A stretch of 64,000 nt of DNA from Panopea generosa (GCA_029582155.1 CM055908.1:20871406-20935405); one strand, 5' to 3'. Positions 49,320-62,039 are shown, counted from the first letter of the stretch. The notes: a model not told the origin generated them from the sequence alone. Numbers and translations: made by a program.

Positions 49320-49935
49320 CTATCAAATATTGATCAAAATCGTGCAAACTGGCTTATTAAACCATATTAAACGTTCTCTATGGTTACCTTATATTTCGTT
49401 TCGATAATGTAGCCATATAATAAAGAGAATATGTACCAATATGGATTCAAATGAATTTGCTTTTCATTTTAATAATTCTTAATTTTCGTTTCGATAGGGT
49501 TATTTCATATGAAGATAATTCATTTAGCGTCTGTGTATTTATGTGTGCGTGCGTGAGTGAGTGTGTTTGTGTGCGAGCGAGTTTGTCTGTGTGCGTGCAT
49601 GATATTATAGCTATCAAATAGACTGTATATCGTTTTGTCAATTGTAAATTATCGTTACTTTATAAATCCTCTTCTTCTATCATTTTCTTCATTTATCCCC
49701 CACCCCTATAAATAGTATTTGTTTTTCTTGTACAAAGAATATATCTAGGTTGTTTAATAGTGGACTCGTGTATGCATGAATTTCTATTCGTGGTGAATTT
49801 GGTAGAAAGATAGTGTATTTGATTGCAGAGCATATTCATAAAATTCAAGAAAGCGTCAATATTGTATAATGTTAAGTCCACACACTACACCAGTAATGCA
49901 ACTTGGTCGCTAGTTATTGTCAATGAACTGCATGT
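49320..49935. other. LINE 3' flank / spacer
   Basis: TTTCGTTTCGATA occurs at 49394-49406 and 49487-49499. Otherwise GT-rich stretches (49540-49600) and no supported gene. Confidence 0.35.
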
Positions 49936-49937
49936 TC

Positions 49938-50631
49938 TATTGTGAAATCATTTATTTTCGTGGGTATTTAATTTCGTGGTTTCCACTTCAAAGACATATT
50001 CGTGGGGTCTTAAATTCGTTGAAACCAAATTTCCCAAAAAAAAAAAAAAATCAAAAAAATCAAAAAAATAAAGTTTACGCTTTCGGCATCGCATAGTGCG
50101 TTGCAGTAATTAACCTCTGCTGTAATGCACACATCGCTCGTCAGGGTTTATCCCACCCGCTGTGCCAATAAGAGTTGACACATGCCAGTTAGTACTCTAA
50201 TACAAGTACGATATTGAACTAATTGTTATGCAAACCAGAGGAGAGGAAAGGAGAAGTACGAGACCTAATCCAGAAAGGGTTTCAGAAGTCAGGCCTGCAG
50301 TAAATAACAACAGTACGTGCCACATCACGTGACTGTGATAATAAACAATAAATGAATGTGCTACGACTTTTAAGAGATTTGTTTGTTTTATTAAAAATGA
50401 TCATAAAGAGAAACAATATAAACTTGTGTTTTAGTTTTCTTTGTACGCGCGCATACTGTCCCTTTACAATGTTTTACACTTTTTTACAATGTTTACCGTA
50501 GGTCTATACGTCACATTGTTTGAAACTGTTTCAACTCGATAGCAATTAGTTACAAGGTGACGGTCTATTTTTAGTACCTCTGATATTTGACTGAAGTATA
50601 CACGCGCAGTGGGGTAATTACACACACCTCG

Positions 50632-50668
<37 letters not shown>

Positions 50669-50959
50669 TATCAGCGGATGGATGTAGAATTAAAGATGAT
50701 ATGAGTATAAAAAATCTTACATTGTTGACAAAAGTATCAATGTAAATAGTATTGCGATATGACGAAAGAAAATATATAAAATAAAGGATGGATTGTTTAC
50801 CACAATGCATGCACGTAGGCATATGAACACAGAGGTAATTTATATGTTGACAACATTACATAGCGTAAACTAAGTTCGTGGGTATTTGATTTCGTTGTCT
50901 AGGCTCCCCACGAAATCCACGAAAATTAGTACCCAACGCAAATTAATGATTTCACGGTA
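49938..50959. mobile_element. Non-autonomous TIR transposon, ~1.0 kb
   Basis: The left end TATTGTGAAATCATTTATTT + TCGTGGGTATTTAATTTCGTGG is the imperfect complement of the right end (CCACGAAAATTAGTACCCAA ... GATTTCACGGTA), about 40 bp of TIR ending in TA at both tips. The interior has a second inner pair (TTCGTGG / CCACGAA) and a (CA)n tract but no transposase. Confidence 0.7.
50634..50665. repeat. (CA)n microsatellite
   Basis: About 16 CA units inside the TIR element. Confidence 0.95.
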
Positions 50960-51010
50960 TTTAAAATTGTGTGTTAAAATGGTTACCATTTACCGTGGTT
51001 TGTTTTGTTA

Positions 51011-54000
51011 ATGGTCGAATTGTGTTTAACTGTTACAGACGTTGTCGACCAAAGCAGTAGTTGCGACGTTAACCGTGAAAGAAACGATGCTCGAATACAA
51101 ATTCCCAATGACACAATACCGGATGGTCTCAAAGTCATACACGAGGAAAACAAGGAACATGTTGTTAAGGAAAAAATAATAGATTGTCAAATAGTTGGAC
51201 ACGATGGAGACACTGTGCATGATTCCAATGATCTCATGAATGCCTCCGAAATAAAGAGTAGGCCATTGCATACGTTTAAAGACTTGACAATTAAAAGCAA
51301 TGTGATGGAACATGACGGTGATGATAATAATAAAATCAAAGATTCCGACCAGGGTAGTTTAACAGTCGTTGATAACAGACACGACACCGTTCTCAATGAA
51401 TGGATAGTTGATAATTCCAAAGAGTTGACACAAGAAAGTAATAAAGTTGAGGACAATGGAAACGATATACATAAGATCAAGTCATCGTTTCTAGAAAGTC
51501 ATAAAGTCAGTTCCAACGAAGAGGATATATATTATTCGAAAGATTCAAAACTAGAGATTCACATTGTTGAATATGGTGTGAATTCGTCTAAAAATTTGAA
51601 GACGGAAAGTCATACAGTCCGAGACAACGGTAACATCACGAACATTTCCGAAGAAAATAGTACGCATCATTTCAAAGACTCGAAGCTGGGACGTCTCACA
51701 GTTGGACATGACGATAATGATGGGCATAAGCTAACATATTCAAAACTGGAAAGTCAGACAGCTGGACATGACGATAATGCTGGGAATGATCTCACAGAAC
51801 CGAAACTGGAAATTCTCACATCCGAACATGACGATAATGCTGGTCAAAATCTAACAGACTCAAAATTGGAAAGTCAGATTGTTGGAAACAAAACTGAAAC
51901 AATCGAACATGATGTGCAATATTCCAAAGATTCAAAACGTGATATAAAACAAGTCATACAAGATGGAGGAAGCCCAGATATACCTAAAGGTTCGAATATT
52001 GAGAAAGGAATATGCCAGCTTGAATACGAATTCAAGACTTATGAAAATGTTAAAAAGTTTGAAATGCTTCGAATAAAATTATGTTCTGAATGGAATGTTC
52101 ATATTAAATCGTCAGAAAAAAACGGAGTTCAAAGAATAGAGGTAACTGGACAGGAAGAACATGTTAAAGCAGTTATAAATGTATTCAAGCACGCTGCAGA
52201 CAACGAGTATACTGCAACATGTTATACCTTCACCGCCGACGACAAAGAATCATTTGATGATTGTTCTGAAGCATTCTTAAAACAGATAAGGACTAAATTT
52301 AACGTGAAGATTGAACAAAAGTTTAATTTAAACACGAGAGCAGTTATTCTACACAGAATGCAGCATCCATCACAGGTTTTCGCCTTTCATCGAGGTTACC
52401 AATCGTGGACTTTCTCTGAAGGTCACAAGTTGATACTAATGAAATCTTCACTAGTTCAGTGCCAAGCCAATGTGGTTGTGGATGTTCTTCCTGATAAACC
52501 AGGTGAAGGTAATAATCATAGTTTCTCTAGTCGGATTGTTGTTCTTGTATAACTAAATATGCCATACTTTAGTAAATCCCTACTACATCACCATAATCCG
52601 GTGGATCTATCCCTCACTGGAAGATTCGCCGGCTGATGTGATCAATCACAACCAGGCAATGTGTTCGCAGGTCTATCTCTGCTCAATGTTCCATCATATC
52701 CGTGGAGGCTGACTCGGCCTACTTGGAGATATGGCATTTCTAATGGCCTCATGGGCTGCTGAACGCTTCCATAGTAACAGTCAAGCGTATCCCCGGTAAC
52801 GGTCTTCTAGTCTCTGTCGTCACTCTTGCAAACAGTGAGTGATATATGGCCTTTTTTTTTTGCTCTCATATTATCAAATATATAAGCATAGATATCCGAC
52901 CATTTTACCAACCATGTTTCAGCGAGCTAGCAAAATAAAACGTTACGAATGCATTGAACGATAGATATGTCAGTTATTTGTGGGTGGTAAAAATTTTATG
53001 TTGATTTTGAATAAGAATATATATTTTTTTAATTTAAATATATGATCTAGCCCTTTCGTTTGAGATCAAAATCACAAAAATATATTGTTTTGTGGGAAGT
53101 TATTTTCCATACATTATTTTATTTTATTGTAAAAGAGAAATATCAGACGTGTACCGTTAACATATAAGATATATATAAGATATATATAGCGTTGTCTGTT
53201 TTATATTACTTACTGTCTTTAAGAGCCTGCCACACAGACAAATATGAAGAATGCTTGTATAGAAACTGCGATTCGCATTCCTAATTGGGACGATGGTGTC
53301 AAAGCTGAAGAAAACAGACAGAATTTGAAAACATGCTTACACAGATCCTTGACAAACATCGATGACGAGTTCAAAGATTCTATAGGGCTGTCTATCGATC
53401 AGTTTACCCAAAAGGAATTCAAGAACCACGTGACTGCTCTAACAAACGCCACATTGGAATTCTTCCGCATTGTGTCAACAGAGCGTGGAGCACGTCACGT
53501 GGTCTTCTGTATAGAAAGCGAAGACTACTTCACGGCTGCATTAGATTATATTGAAAAATGTGTGAGAAAGTCAAACCTACGTAAGTGACATAATCACCTT
53601 TACATGCATATCATCACGTTAAAACGTGATTTACAATCCAAAATATTGTGTTATTTTACTTGAACCCGTCTAAAAGAATGGCCACCTAGCTGATTTTCTT
53701 AGATTTAAGTATTTTAGTATATACTTAAATTTGTTGGTGGAACAGGAGCCAGTCAACAGATACTTAAAGACTTAAATTTGTTGGTGGAACAGGAGCCAGT
53801 CAACAGATACTTAAAGACTTAAATTTAAGAAAAAGTAGGCGAGCATGATCTTAGACTGGTTCCAGAAAAAAATGCATATGGTTCCATTGATATTGAATAT
53901 AATATATATATATCAAAAGTAACAACATTAAACTTTTTAAGTAGTAAAATGTTGGTGAAATAGAAGCGTCTGTTCGTGTAGAAAATTATGACGTAGAAGT

Positions 54001-57000
54001 AAAAGAGTGGTTGCGGATAAATCATTCGTCAGGTTAAAATGAGTCCAGTCATCAAATAAATGCATATCGTAGCGTCAGTGTGTTGTTTGGTTGGTTTATC
54101 CAGTTTAATTTTGAGCGTGAAGTATTGGAATGACCGTCACAATTTTTTATGTTTTCAAGTGTTGCAGCCAGTTTACGCAAAAGCCAAACTGAAGGTGACT
54201 GTGGTGAGCGGTGAACTCAATAAGGCAAAGGTATGTTCCAGCAATTATTTCAAATAATAAAAAGTTAAATTTACCAGAATTGGGAATTTCAATTTAATTG
54301 AAAAATATAAACGTCAAGTTGCATAGGACATAAAGTTGTTGTTTTTTGTGTGTAATTTACTATTCTGATTGTCTCGCTGGAGTGCTACTGAGATGTGGAT
54401 ACAGGACGCATGCGTATGGACGACATTATCAAGAAACGATACGTTAATGTCTTACCCTTTATTTATTTCATTCCTTTCCGACGTTTTTTTTCTATTTTCA
54501 TAATATTGGTTAAGAAAAATTGTTAAAATAGATCTATGTCATTTTGATATTTAATGTTGTAAACATTGTAAAAAGATGTAGGGGACGGTCCGAACCTAAT
54601 GTTGAAAGAACTTGTGGCCCAACCCTGTTTCATGTTGAAGTTAAATTCATGTATGTTTAAACTATAAACTAATTTAAAAATATATAATTTTATGAATATA
54701 TAATATACATAACTCATCTGATGGTGTGAGTCTAGTGATCGACTACCAGCCTCGTGTTCTAGAGGTTGTTTTACGATCCCCGACGGGTCCTACCGAAACC
54801 TTGAAAAGTGGTTGTAGGTGCTACCTTGCCTGTTGGTCAACACTTAAAGATTGGTTTTACGATTTTTCTGTCCGGTGTTCGTATAATGTGGCTGGGTGTG
54901 TATCCTACCATGTGTCTGCGACATGATTCTCCAGTGCGGCACTGCTTAGGATAGTGTTTCAATTAGCTACCGCCGTAATAGGACTTGACCATACTTGAAA
55001 GTAACTCTGAATACTATCATGAAAATACCATCCATAACGTGTAATGTTGTAAACCGTTGTTCATCGTATTTTATAATTTTCTTCATTGTTTATTGTCTGT
55101 GTATCTACGAGCTTGGTATAACTACTGTACATATATTATATAAACCAATGAGAACAAATAACAAAATAGAAAAACAAATTCAAATATGATAATGCTCAGT
55201 TTAAACATTTTGAAGGATAAAAACACAAATATATTACACATGGAACCTAACGTAAGCATGATTGCAACTCTATATACCAGGCCGATGTTTTGGTCAACAC
55301 AACCTCCTCGAGTCTGAACTTATCACAGGGACATGTTTCGGCTGCACTGCTGAAATCTGCCGGACCAGACATCCAAGAGGAATGCAAGAGAAAGTATCCC
55401 AATGGAATAAACAAGACAGAGATCGCAATAACATCAGGCTACAACCTGCCATGTAAACGTGTCTTTCACGGAGCACTGGACAGATACAACCAGGAAACAG
55501 AGGCAGACATTTTGATGGTAAGTTTTTCGGTATTTATTTTACAAACAGTGTTGAAAAAATAACGTGAACAGATAAATAGATGCCTCTCAAATCCAGTCAG
55601 TCCTGTGAGTTGTCTCAGACAAGTTCTTGAACTGGCAAAAGCGGGTAAGTAATGTCGGAGTTGCAGCCCTTGATCCATCAATTATTGTGTTATTTAATGT
55701 CATGTGCACTCCAGCACCTAATGTTAAATAGCTCAGGTATGGACCTTGCATTATTAAAAAAAGTCACCATTTGGCATCGTCACCTCTTGCACATCTGAGC
55801 GATTTAGAACCAAAGCGGGTCTCTTGCTACATAAAACTTATCCATGTGATCTTAGTTGATAGAAGTTTTGGTTTTTGAAGAAGTTTAATGACAAATCATA
55901 TGATTAAACTATTACACAATTTACTAGATTTATTTGTGAGTTAATGCATAGCTCAGCACTCTAGTTGTATTGCATTTAACAGGTGCTGCGAAACTTCATA
56001 TATATATGCTTGAAAACTGCGACAGAGATGAAATTCCGGTCCATAGCATTTCCGGCAATTGGGTCAGGCCTGTTGGAATATCCAGTTTCCCTGGTTGCCG
56101 CCGAGATGTTTTCAGAGATTGAGAAATTTGAAAAGACTATTAGATTCACGTCTTTGGAGGATGTGTATTTCGTGGTTTATCGTGAAAATGTTTACGTTGA
56201 GCAGGTAAGTAAATGCGTTTCTTCTATTCTGTCCGTGAACGATAATCGTACCTTTATACAACTAAAACAACTTTTGTGAGATATTTCAGTTGAAGCGATA
56301 TATGCGTTTCGGTCAATGTTCACTTTAATAACGATGTTTCTGAAAGTTATATATGTAAGAAACTTCAAGGTCAGAAAAAAAGCTAATTTCTGCCTCGCTA
56401 ACACCAGGACCTTCAGTTTTTATCAACACCTAACATAACTTGTCAGAGATGTTTATGATGATAAAGTTTCGTACAACCATGCATGCCTTCGTGTACCTTG
56501 GAATCACAGAGATGCTTATTTAATGTGGCTACTAAAGCCAATGCTAAGGAGATACGAGATGTAGTTCGTTTTTAATTATCCATCACAAGCACACTCCATA
56601 AACCTGGGTTTTGTTGGGTAGGTTCTTCACTTTCGGGAGACTTTTTTCAATTATGATTTACCTTCCCTTGTATTGTTTCGTTAAAACGTGGATTTTACAC
56701 CAACATTTTATGTCAAAATATCATATACTGAAGTTATTTAATTAGCAAAAACGCTACGCAATATAGTTCTCTCTCCGGAACCCACACGCACAAACGGCTG
56801 ATTATGTGTATGAAACATTTGAATCCCCTCCCCGCGCCTCCCTCGCGACAATTTCATGTTCTTCAGTAGCAATCATATTGACAGTTTAGTATATGTGAAT
56901 AAATACGTTTGTTCTAAAGTATTCCTTATTTATTTCAGGAATTTCGAAAGATTGAAAACGCCATTCGTAAGTAATCACATTATCTTTTTTTCTGGTAAAT

Positions 57001-59479
57001 CACTGTGGATATAACATACCTGTTTTAAAATCGCGTCGACATTTCATTTATGGTTGCTTACATTTTTCAATAGCATGCAAATGAATGGATGGATTGATTG
57101 ATATGTTAGTCAGGTCAAATCAAATGCTGGATTACTAGGCTGACCGTGAATCTGACACAAACGGTGAACTGCTGTAAAAAGCTTCAACCCATTCATGTGT
57201 TTACTTATTTATATTAATAACGATATCTGCTTGAATTACATAGCTGTTCTAAATGTGAATTCATGGTTGATTTGTGGAAAGTTGTATTGTCATTGTTATC
57301 CTGCATTAGTACGCAGAAACACGACTATTGTGGATTAGCAATGATGATAAATTATTAATTATTATTTCAGGGACTGCAGTAATAACTGAATACAGGCAAC
57401 TGGTGTTCTCTCCTGTAACCGAGGTGAAACTTATTGGCAATAAAGAGCATGTTCAAAAAGCTGCTGCAGAGGTGATGCTAGCACCTTCGGTGGCGGATGC
57501 AGAAACAATGGCAAACGTAACAATTCCCGGTATTTGCTGGACTTCCTACATTGCCTTGTCTTGCCTTTATTACGAAACGATTGCATCATACAGAAAAGAT
57601 GGGGTTGTCTTCTGTCTGACCAATGGGTGCATGGACCTGCGTGGAAAGTTGGCAATTGTTACAGCAGCTGCTGTTGACATTCAGGAGAAAGTTAAACAAA
57701 TAGATAAAATGTACAAAACGTGTATCAGTCTGAAGGGCAGAGACAAGGAAGTAGCGAAGACATTGTCTAAAGAATTAAGTATTGTTCACTGTTACCTAGA
57801 CCACATTCATTTATTAATGGTTATATATGGCAAGTCAACACGAGATGTGGCCAATGCTAGAAAACTGCTTATCAGTAAGTTGCCAGTAATGGCAGTAACG
57901 ATGCGGCCATCGGTAAAATACAAAACGTCTAAAAGTAACAAAACAGGAGGCGGTTATACCTCATTGCCAGCACCAAATACGGATCACTGTAACCAAGATG
58001 TGATGAATGACTTATCAAAGGATGCAGATAGTGAAAACCGATGCAATGCTCCTGCTAGTCTGGGCACTGAAAGGAGAGGGGCATTTCAACTTGAGAAAGG
58101 AGGAAATAAACATAGCAGTGATTCAAACAACGATCTTCGTCTCTTGGCACCGTTTTATGAAATAGAAAATAATGAAAATTTGGTAGGGACATTTACTTAT
58201 GCCCAAAAGGTGATAATATATTCGGGAAATATTCTTACACTAGAAGGCGTCGTTGCAATCGTTTGCAGCGAGGATAGGTCGGGCAAAGCTAATGGAATGG
58301 TTGCAAAGAAATTAGTCACAATGGGAAAGGCAAAATACACACAAGAAAAAGACAAAGCATTTCAGAACCACCCGATGTTTGGAGATATTGTTGTGACAGG
58401 TGGGGGAGCGTTGCAGTACCGATGCGTGATCCACGTCATTGTGCCCCATAATCAACCGGAAGCCTTGCAAACTCTAATAGAAGGTATATTTGAAGAAGCT
58501 GCCAAGAGGAAGTTAGATTCAATCGCTATGTCATTGTTGGGAACAGGTAAATGATATTTTAGTTTTTAAATGAATATATGAATTGCTAACAGTTTCTTTT
58601 GATGAATAGAATGTGAGCATTAGGTTTGTTTTTTTTACATATAATACGATTATCTAGTAGGTCCCGACAAAATATGTTTTTTTTTGTAAAAAACAACATC
58701 TAAAATGGGGGTGGGATATAGCCAATGATTTTTATCTAAAACAAGAATATTTAAATGAAAAACTTTGCTTTTAATGTAGTTTTTGTGTTATCCATATTTA
58801 TTATAATGAACATTTTGTAACACCTATTTCATACAGATCAAATTTTTTGAGAAGGCCGGAGCAGGGGCAGTTGCATTAAATTTATATTTCTATGGTATTT
58901 CATTAAACTATACTTAACCCTTTACTCCATAATTACGCGTTTTCACAGAATGCCTTTGAAAACAGTGCAGGAAGTGTTCAGATTGCTCGTTACAAGCAAT
59001 CTGAACTCTTCCTGCACTGTTTTCCACTCTGTCAGTTAAAATAAACATAATTCACCCAATAACTCAAAAGCCTTCTATATTAGGTGTCCAAAGGCGTCTA
59101 TATTAGAGGTCTCCTAAGGCGTCTGTCTATATTAAAGGTGTCCTAAGGCGTCTGTCTATATTAGAGGTGTCAAAAGGCGTCTATATGAAGTAAAGGGTTA
59201 AATAAATTAGCAGCATGGTCTCAGTCATGATACTCATTACTGTATGTATGTTGATAATATTACAACCTTTCTTTTTTTTCAGGGGCTGGAAATTATGCTC
59301 CGAGCAAGGGTGCAGAAATACTGTACAAGGGTTATATAAATTTTTGTCGGAAACACGTAGGTACCTACCTGACGGTACATATAGTGAACAATGATAAACG
59401 CAAGACCGCCAGCGTTATCAATGTCTTCAAGGAAAAGATTGAAAAATTTGATCAAACAAACGATTGCTCAAATAAATGA
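51011..59479 (+). CDS. PARP14-like macro-domain protein lacking an ART domain (~1257 aa)
   Basis: Model of eight exons with matching phases: 51011-52508, 53224-53580, 54172-54230, 55281-55517, 55983-56204, 56939-56966, 57371-58546, 59283-59479. The start could instead be an acceptor at 51038 with an earlier exon. Residues ~65-305 are acidic degenerate repeats of about 20 aa (SKLESQTAGHDDNAGNDLTE). About 336-470 is KH-like. A degenerate macro domain spans ~472-618, a fuller one ~625-795 (ADVLVNTTSS, ITSGYNLPCKRVFHG, SIAFPAIGSGLLEYP), more KH-like units ~801-960, and a third macro domain ~1080-1245 (KVIIYSGNI, VTGGGALQYRCVIHVIVP, ALGTG-like LLGTGAGNYAP). Macro domains bind or hydrolyse ADP-ribose; family members act in antiviral signalling. 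No WWE or ADP-ribosyltransferase domain follows before the stop. AATAAA at 59471 overlaps the last codons. Confidence 0.75.
51685..51897 (+). repeat. In-gene 60-bp tandem repeats (20-aa units)
   Basis: Three to four units of SKLESQTAGHDDNAGNDLTE type, followed and preceded by weaker versions (SKLEIHIVEYG, TESHTVRDNGN). Acidic, His/Asp-rich and probably disordered. Confidence 0.75.
53723..53826. repeat. 47-bp direct tandem duplication in intron 2
   Basis: ACTTAAATTTGTTGGTGGAA plus CAGGAGCCAGTCAACAGATACTTAAAG occurs twice without change, followed by the start of a third unit. A very recent duplication. Confidence 0.9.
54168..56204 (+). other. Macro domain 2 (exons 3-5)
   Basis: Spread over three exons: KLKVTVVSGELNKAK | ADVLVNTTSSSLNLSQGHVS...YNLPCKRVFHG | FRSIAFPAIGSGLLEYP...DVYFVVY. 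The order of beta-strand and loop motifs follows PARP14 macro domains. Asn of VNTT is retained, while the usual GVAGAI loop is GHVSAAL. Confidence 0.75.
54721..54970 (+). repeat. Possible tRNA-derived SINE in intron 3
   Basis: GTGAGTCTAGTGATCGACTA ... GTTTTACGATCCCCGACGGG looks like a diverged tRNA head (A box and B box), followed by an unrelated body to about 54970. Only one copy in the window, so the family is not confirmed. Confidence 0.3.
58200..59479 (+). other. Macro domain 3 (end of exon 7 and exon 8)
   Basis: VIIYSGNILTLEGVVAIVCS, AKYTQEKDKAF, GDIVVTGGGALQYRCVIHVI, then after the phase-1 intron GAGNYAPSKGAEILYKGYINF and FKEKI. The Asn-Ala-Ala-Asn type motif of active macro domains is replaced (VCSED), so ADP-ribose hydrolysis is doubtful. 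Confidence 0.7.
58914..59201 (-). mobile_element. piggyBac-like MITE in the last intron of the macro gene
   Basis: TTAA at 58914-58917 and 59198-59201, TIR CCCTTTACTCCATA / TATGAAGTAAAGGG, and the same palindromic core (AACAGTGCAGGAAGTGTTCA) as 550-791 but inverted relative to it. It also has tandem GGTGTCC(A)AAGGCGTCTATATT units (four here, two or three in the other copy). Confidence 0.8.
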
Positions 59480-59569
59480 ACTGTTAAATCATGCTCACAG
59501 GATCATTTATATAACATTGTTATAAACCTATTTAATTTACACGATAACAAAACAAGTTTTGACATATTG

Positions 59570-59645
59570 GTATGGCATTCACCTAACATGGGGAAGGTCG
59601 TGGGTTCACCGGCTGAGTCAAATCGAAGACTTTTAAAATGACACT
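59570..59645 (+). repeat. tRNA-like SINE head fragment
   Basis: ATGGGGAAGGTCGTGGGTTC resembles a tRNA B box region, followed by GGCTGAGTCAAATCGAAGAC. Fragment only. Confidence 0.35.
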
Positions 59646-59667
59646 AAAAGCCTCCAAGCTTTACATG

Positions 59668-59930
59668 GAGCATGCGGTCCAATGGTAGGGCATCGGCCCC
59701 ATAATCTGAGGGTTATGGGTTTGATCCTTTGTCATGGCTATGTGTTGTGTCCTTGAACAAGACATTTTTTCCGCATATGCTTAGTACTGGTTCTACCCAA
59801 GAAGAGTATGGCTTGTATAAGTTGTAATAACTTGTTTCACAATCGAAGTAAAATAGATAAGATTAAAACTATAAGCTTGGCACTCAGCAATTAGAGGATA
59901 GTTCCAGGTCTGATTGGCTGGGCGTCAGTA
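59668..59930 (+). repeat. SINE family B, best copy
   Basis: tRNA-like head GAGCATGCGGTCCAATGGTA with GGTTATGGGTTTGATCC as box B, then GTGTTGTGTCCTTGAACAAG, CCGCATATGCTTAGTACTGG, TTCTACCCAAGAAGAG, TTGTTTCACAATCGAAGTAA and AGCAATTAGAGGATAGTTCC. Confidence 0.7.
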
Positions 59931-60543
59931 AAATGGGACTGGATATAATTGACGTTGTTCAGTTTCTGGTGATCCCCAGCTGACCATGGTTATTTTCAAT
60001 TAAGTTATTCTAATTCAATACATATTTCATAACTCAATGAAGTGGGGGTAAGAAGAAGGGTACCCCATCATATTGAGTCTGTTTTTAATTTAATAGGTTA
60101 TTTCATTTTGTTGTTCTGTTTTCAATGATTATATCATATTTTGTTTGAAATCAACAACTGTTTAAATAACAATATTTTTGGAGTAAAATATTTAGTATAC
60201 TGCACATTACCTTCTAGTATCAGGTGAATAACTTTAATTCTTGAAATGAATATACATTTGTATTTCAGAATTGTTTACTTATTCAAAATGTTTAATTGAA
60301 GTTTATTTACATTAAATTTTAAGCAAATTTGAAATAAGAGACAATTTATGAGCCTATTTGTAGTCATTGCCTTCTTAAGATCTCGCACAATATGAACCAG
60401 CCAAAATATAATAATGGTAATTGGGTTGGGAATGTTTTCCTTTATTTTTCAAAACACATCCAGGTCTGGGAAGAGTAATTTTCAAATTAAAAAACTCATT
60501 ATTCTAAATAATTATGGATGGCTTTTGTTTTGTCTCTTATGAA

Positions 60544-60610
60544 ATAGAACGACGTAGTTTCACAATAGCGTATAAACCGAATATGCTATTGTGAAACTAC
60601 GTTATTCTAT
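60544..60610. repeat. Short hairpin, 26-bp arms
   Basis: The left arm 60544-60569 (ATAGAACGACGTAGTTTCAC...) and right arm 60585-60610 are complementary at 24 of 26 positions, with a 15-base loop. A related phrase (TAGAATCACGTAGTTCAA) lies near 60727. Confidence 0.75.
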
Positions 60611-60959
60611 TAATAATTAGACTCATCCAATACAGATAACACATTAATATTGAATTCATTGTATTGTATAATTTACATATCAGATAAATGTGCTGTCACC
60701 CCTAATATGTTAAGTTCCATCTAAAACTAGAATCACGTAGTTCAAAAAAAGCGTATTCTGTTTATAGTCAATATTTGTCACGAAACCAATGTTTGTAAAC
60801 AAACTGTCATGCTGCAGCTCACATTGGCATATTAAAGATGTAATAGGTAATCATGCCGGACTTGCCAAACTTTTAAACATTTTCTTGTATTATCACCAAC
60901 AGTATCACCATATAATTTGTTCCTCTTTATAAAAAATGGTCCAATTTATGATGTCACGT

Positions 60960-61480
60960 GAATTAATTATTTTACACGAGTATTGTAACAAATCAACCAA
61001 AACTGATAGTTTTATATAAACTGATAGTTTTATATTCAAACTATATTTAGTGTTTTCGCTACGAATATCATGAATATATATAAGGATCTCATTATCATTA
61101 GTAATAAATCAAATAAATATGGTCTGGTATGTCAAATCAACCTAAACGCGACAAAATCGATATTTGAATTTGAGTGGTAAACATGAAACGAAATCCCCAT
61201 TCTATAATAAGACAGCCCTTAAATACTGTTTGACACCCTTTTCATCATCATTTAGACTCTTTCCAAGATGAAACATTTTTTACTGCATGAAAACCTGTAT
61301 AATGTATCAAATTGGAATCAAATGAAATCATGCAACTCATTTAATGTCGCAAATTATGTTGCAATTTTAAGCAGGAAATGATTTAAACTAACCTAGGTTT
61401 GTAGCCCAAGTTAGGAAATTCCTTTCCAACTGATTATTTTGGTATGTTTAAATAGATATCTTTTTAGCAATACAGGGCAA
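60960..61480. repeat. Dispersed repeat E, copy 2
   Basis: Counterpart of 10600-11145 in the same orientation (shared ACGAAATCCCCATTCTA, CTTAAATACTG, TATGTTGCAATTTTAAGC, TAGCCCAAGTTAG). It includes a direct repeat AACTGATAGTTTTATAT at 61002 and 61019. Confidence 0.65.
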
Positions 61481-61489
61481 GTATGTTAT

Positions 61490-62035
61490 GATACACCTAA
61501 CAATGTAATCATGCCAACACCCAGCACTACTCTTACTGTTTAGTGAAATACATCGTAGATCATGTCTGTTATAAAGTCATAAATGATAGTCAATAAAGAT
61601 ATTTTGCAGAAATGAATTCTCTCTTCTTTTCACTTTAATACCAGTGTTTATATAAATTGTATCTATAGCAGATTGATCTAGTGACATCGCAGGAAATGGG
61701 AGAATCCGCTTGTAACCTTGAAATGAAAGTATCCATACATAAGCTTGAATGGACAAACTTACTTTACTCAATAAATATCGACAACTGTCTGTTGGTTACT
61801 TGAAAACATTCAGATATGAAATAAAACCTACAAGGTGAACACAGATTCACAACTATTAATAAGCCAATTACAAGTTAATTGATTTTATTTGCAATACACT
61901 GGAATAACTGAACTAAATAAAATGGTGTGTTTTTAACCAAACACCTGTATTGTACCTTTTAAATTATTTGACAAGTTTGGAAAACAAACACACAATAAAT
62001 AAGTACCCTCGGAACAAATGGATAGTGTTGGCAGC
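61490..62035. other. Spacer, nothing recognised
   Basis: AT-rich with short frames only. Confidence 0.4.
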
Positions 62036-62039
62036 TTAC

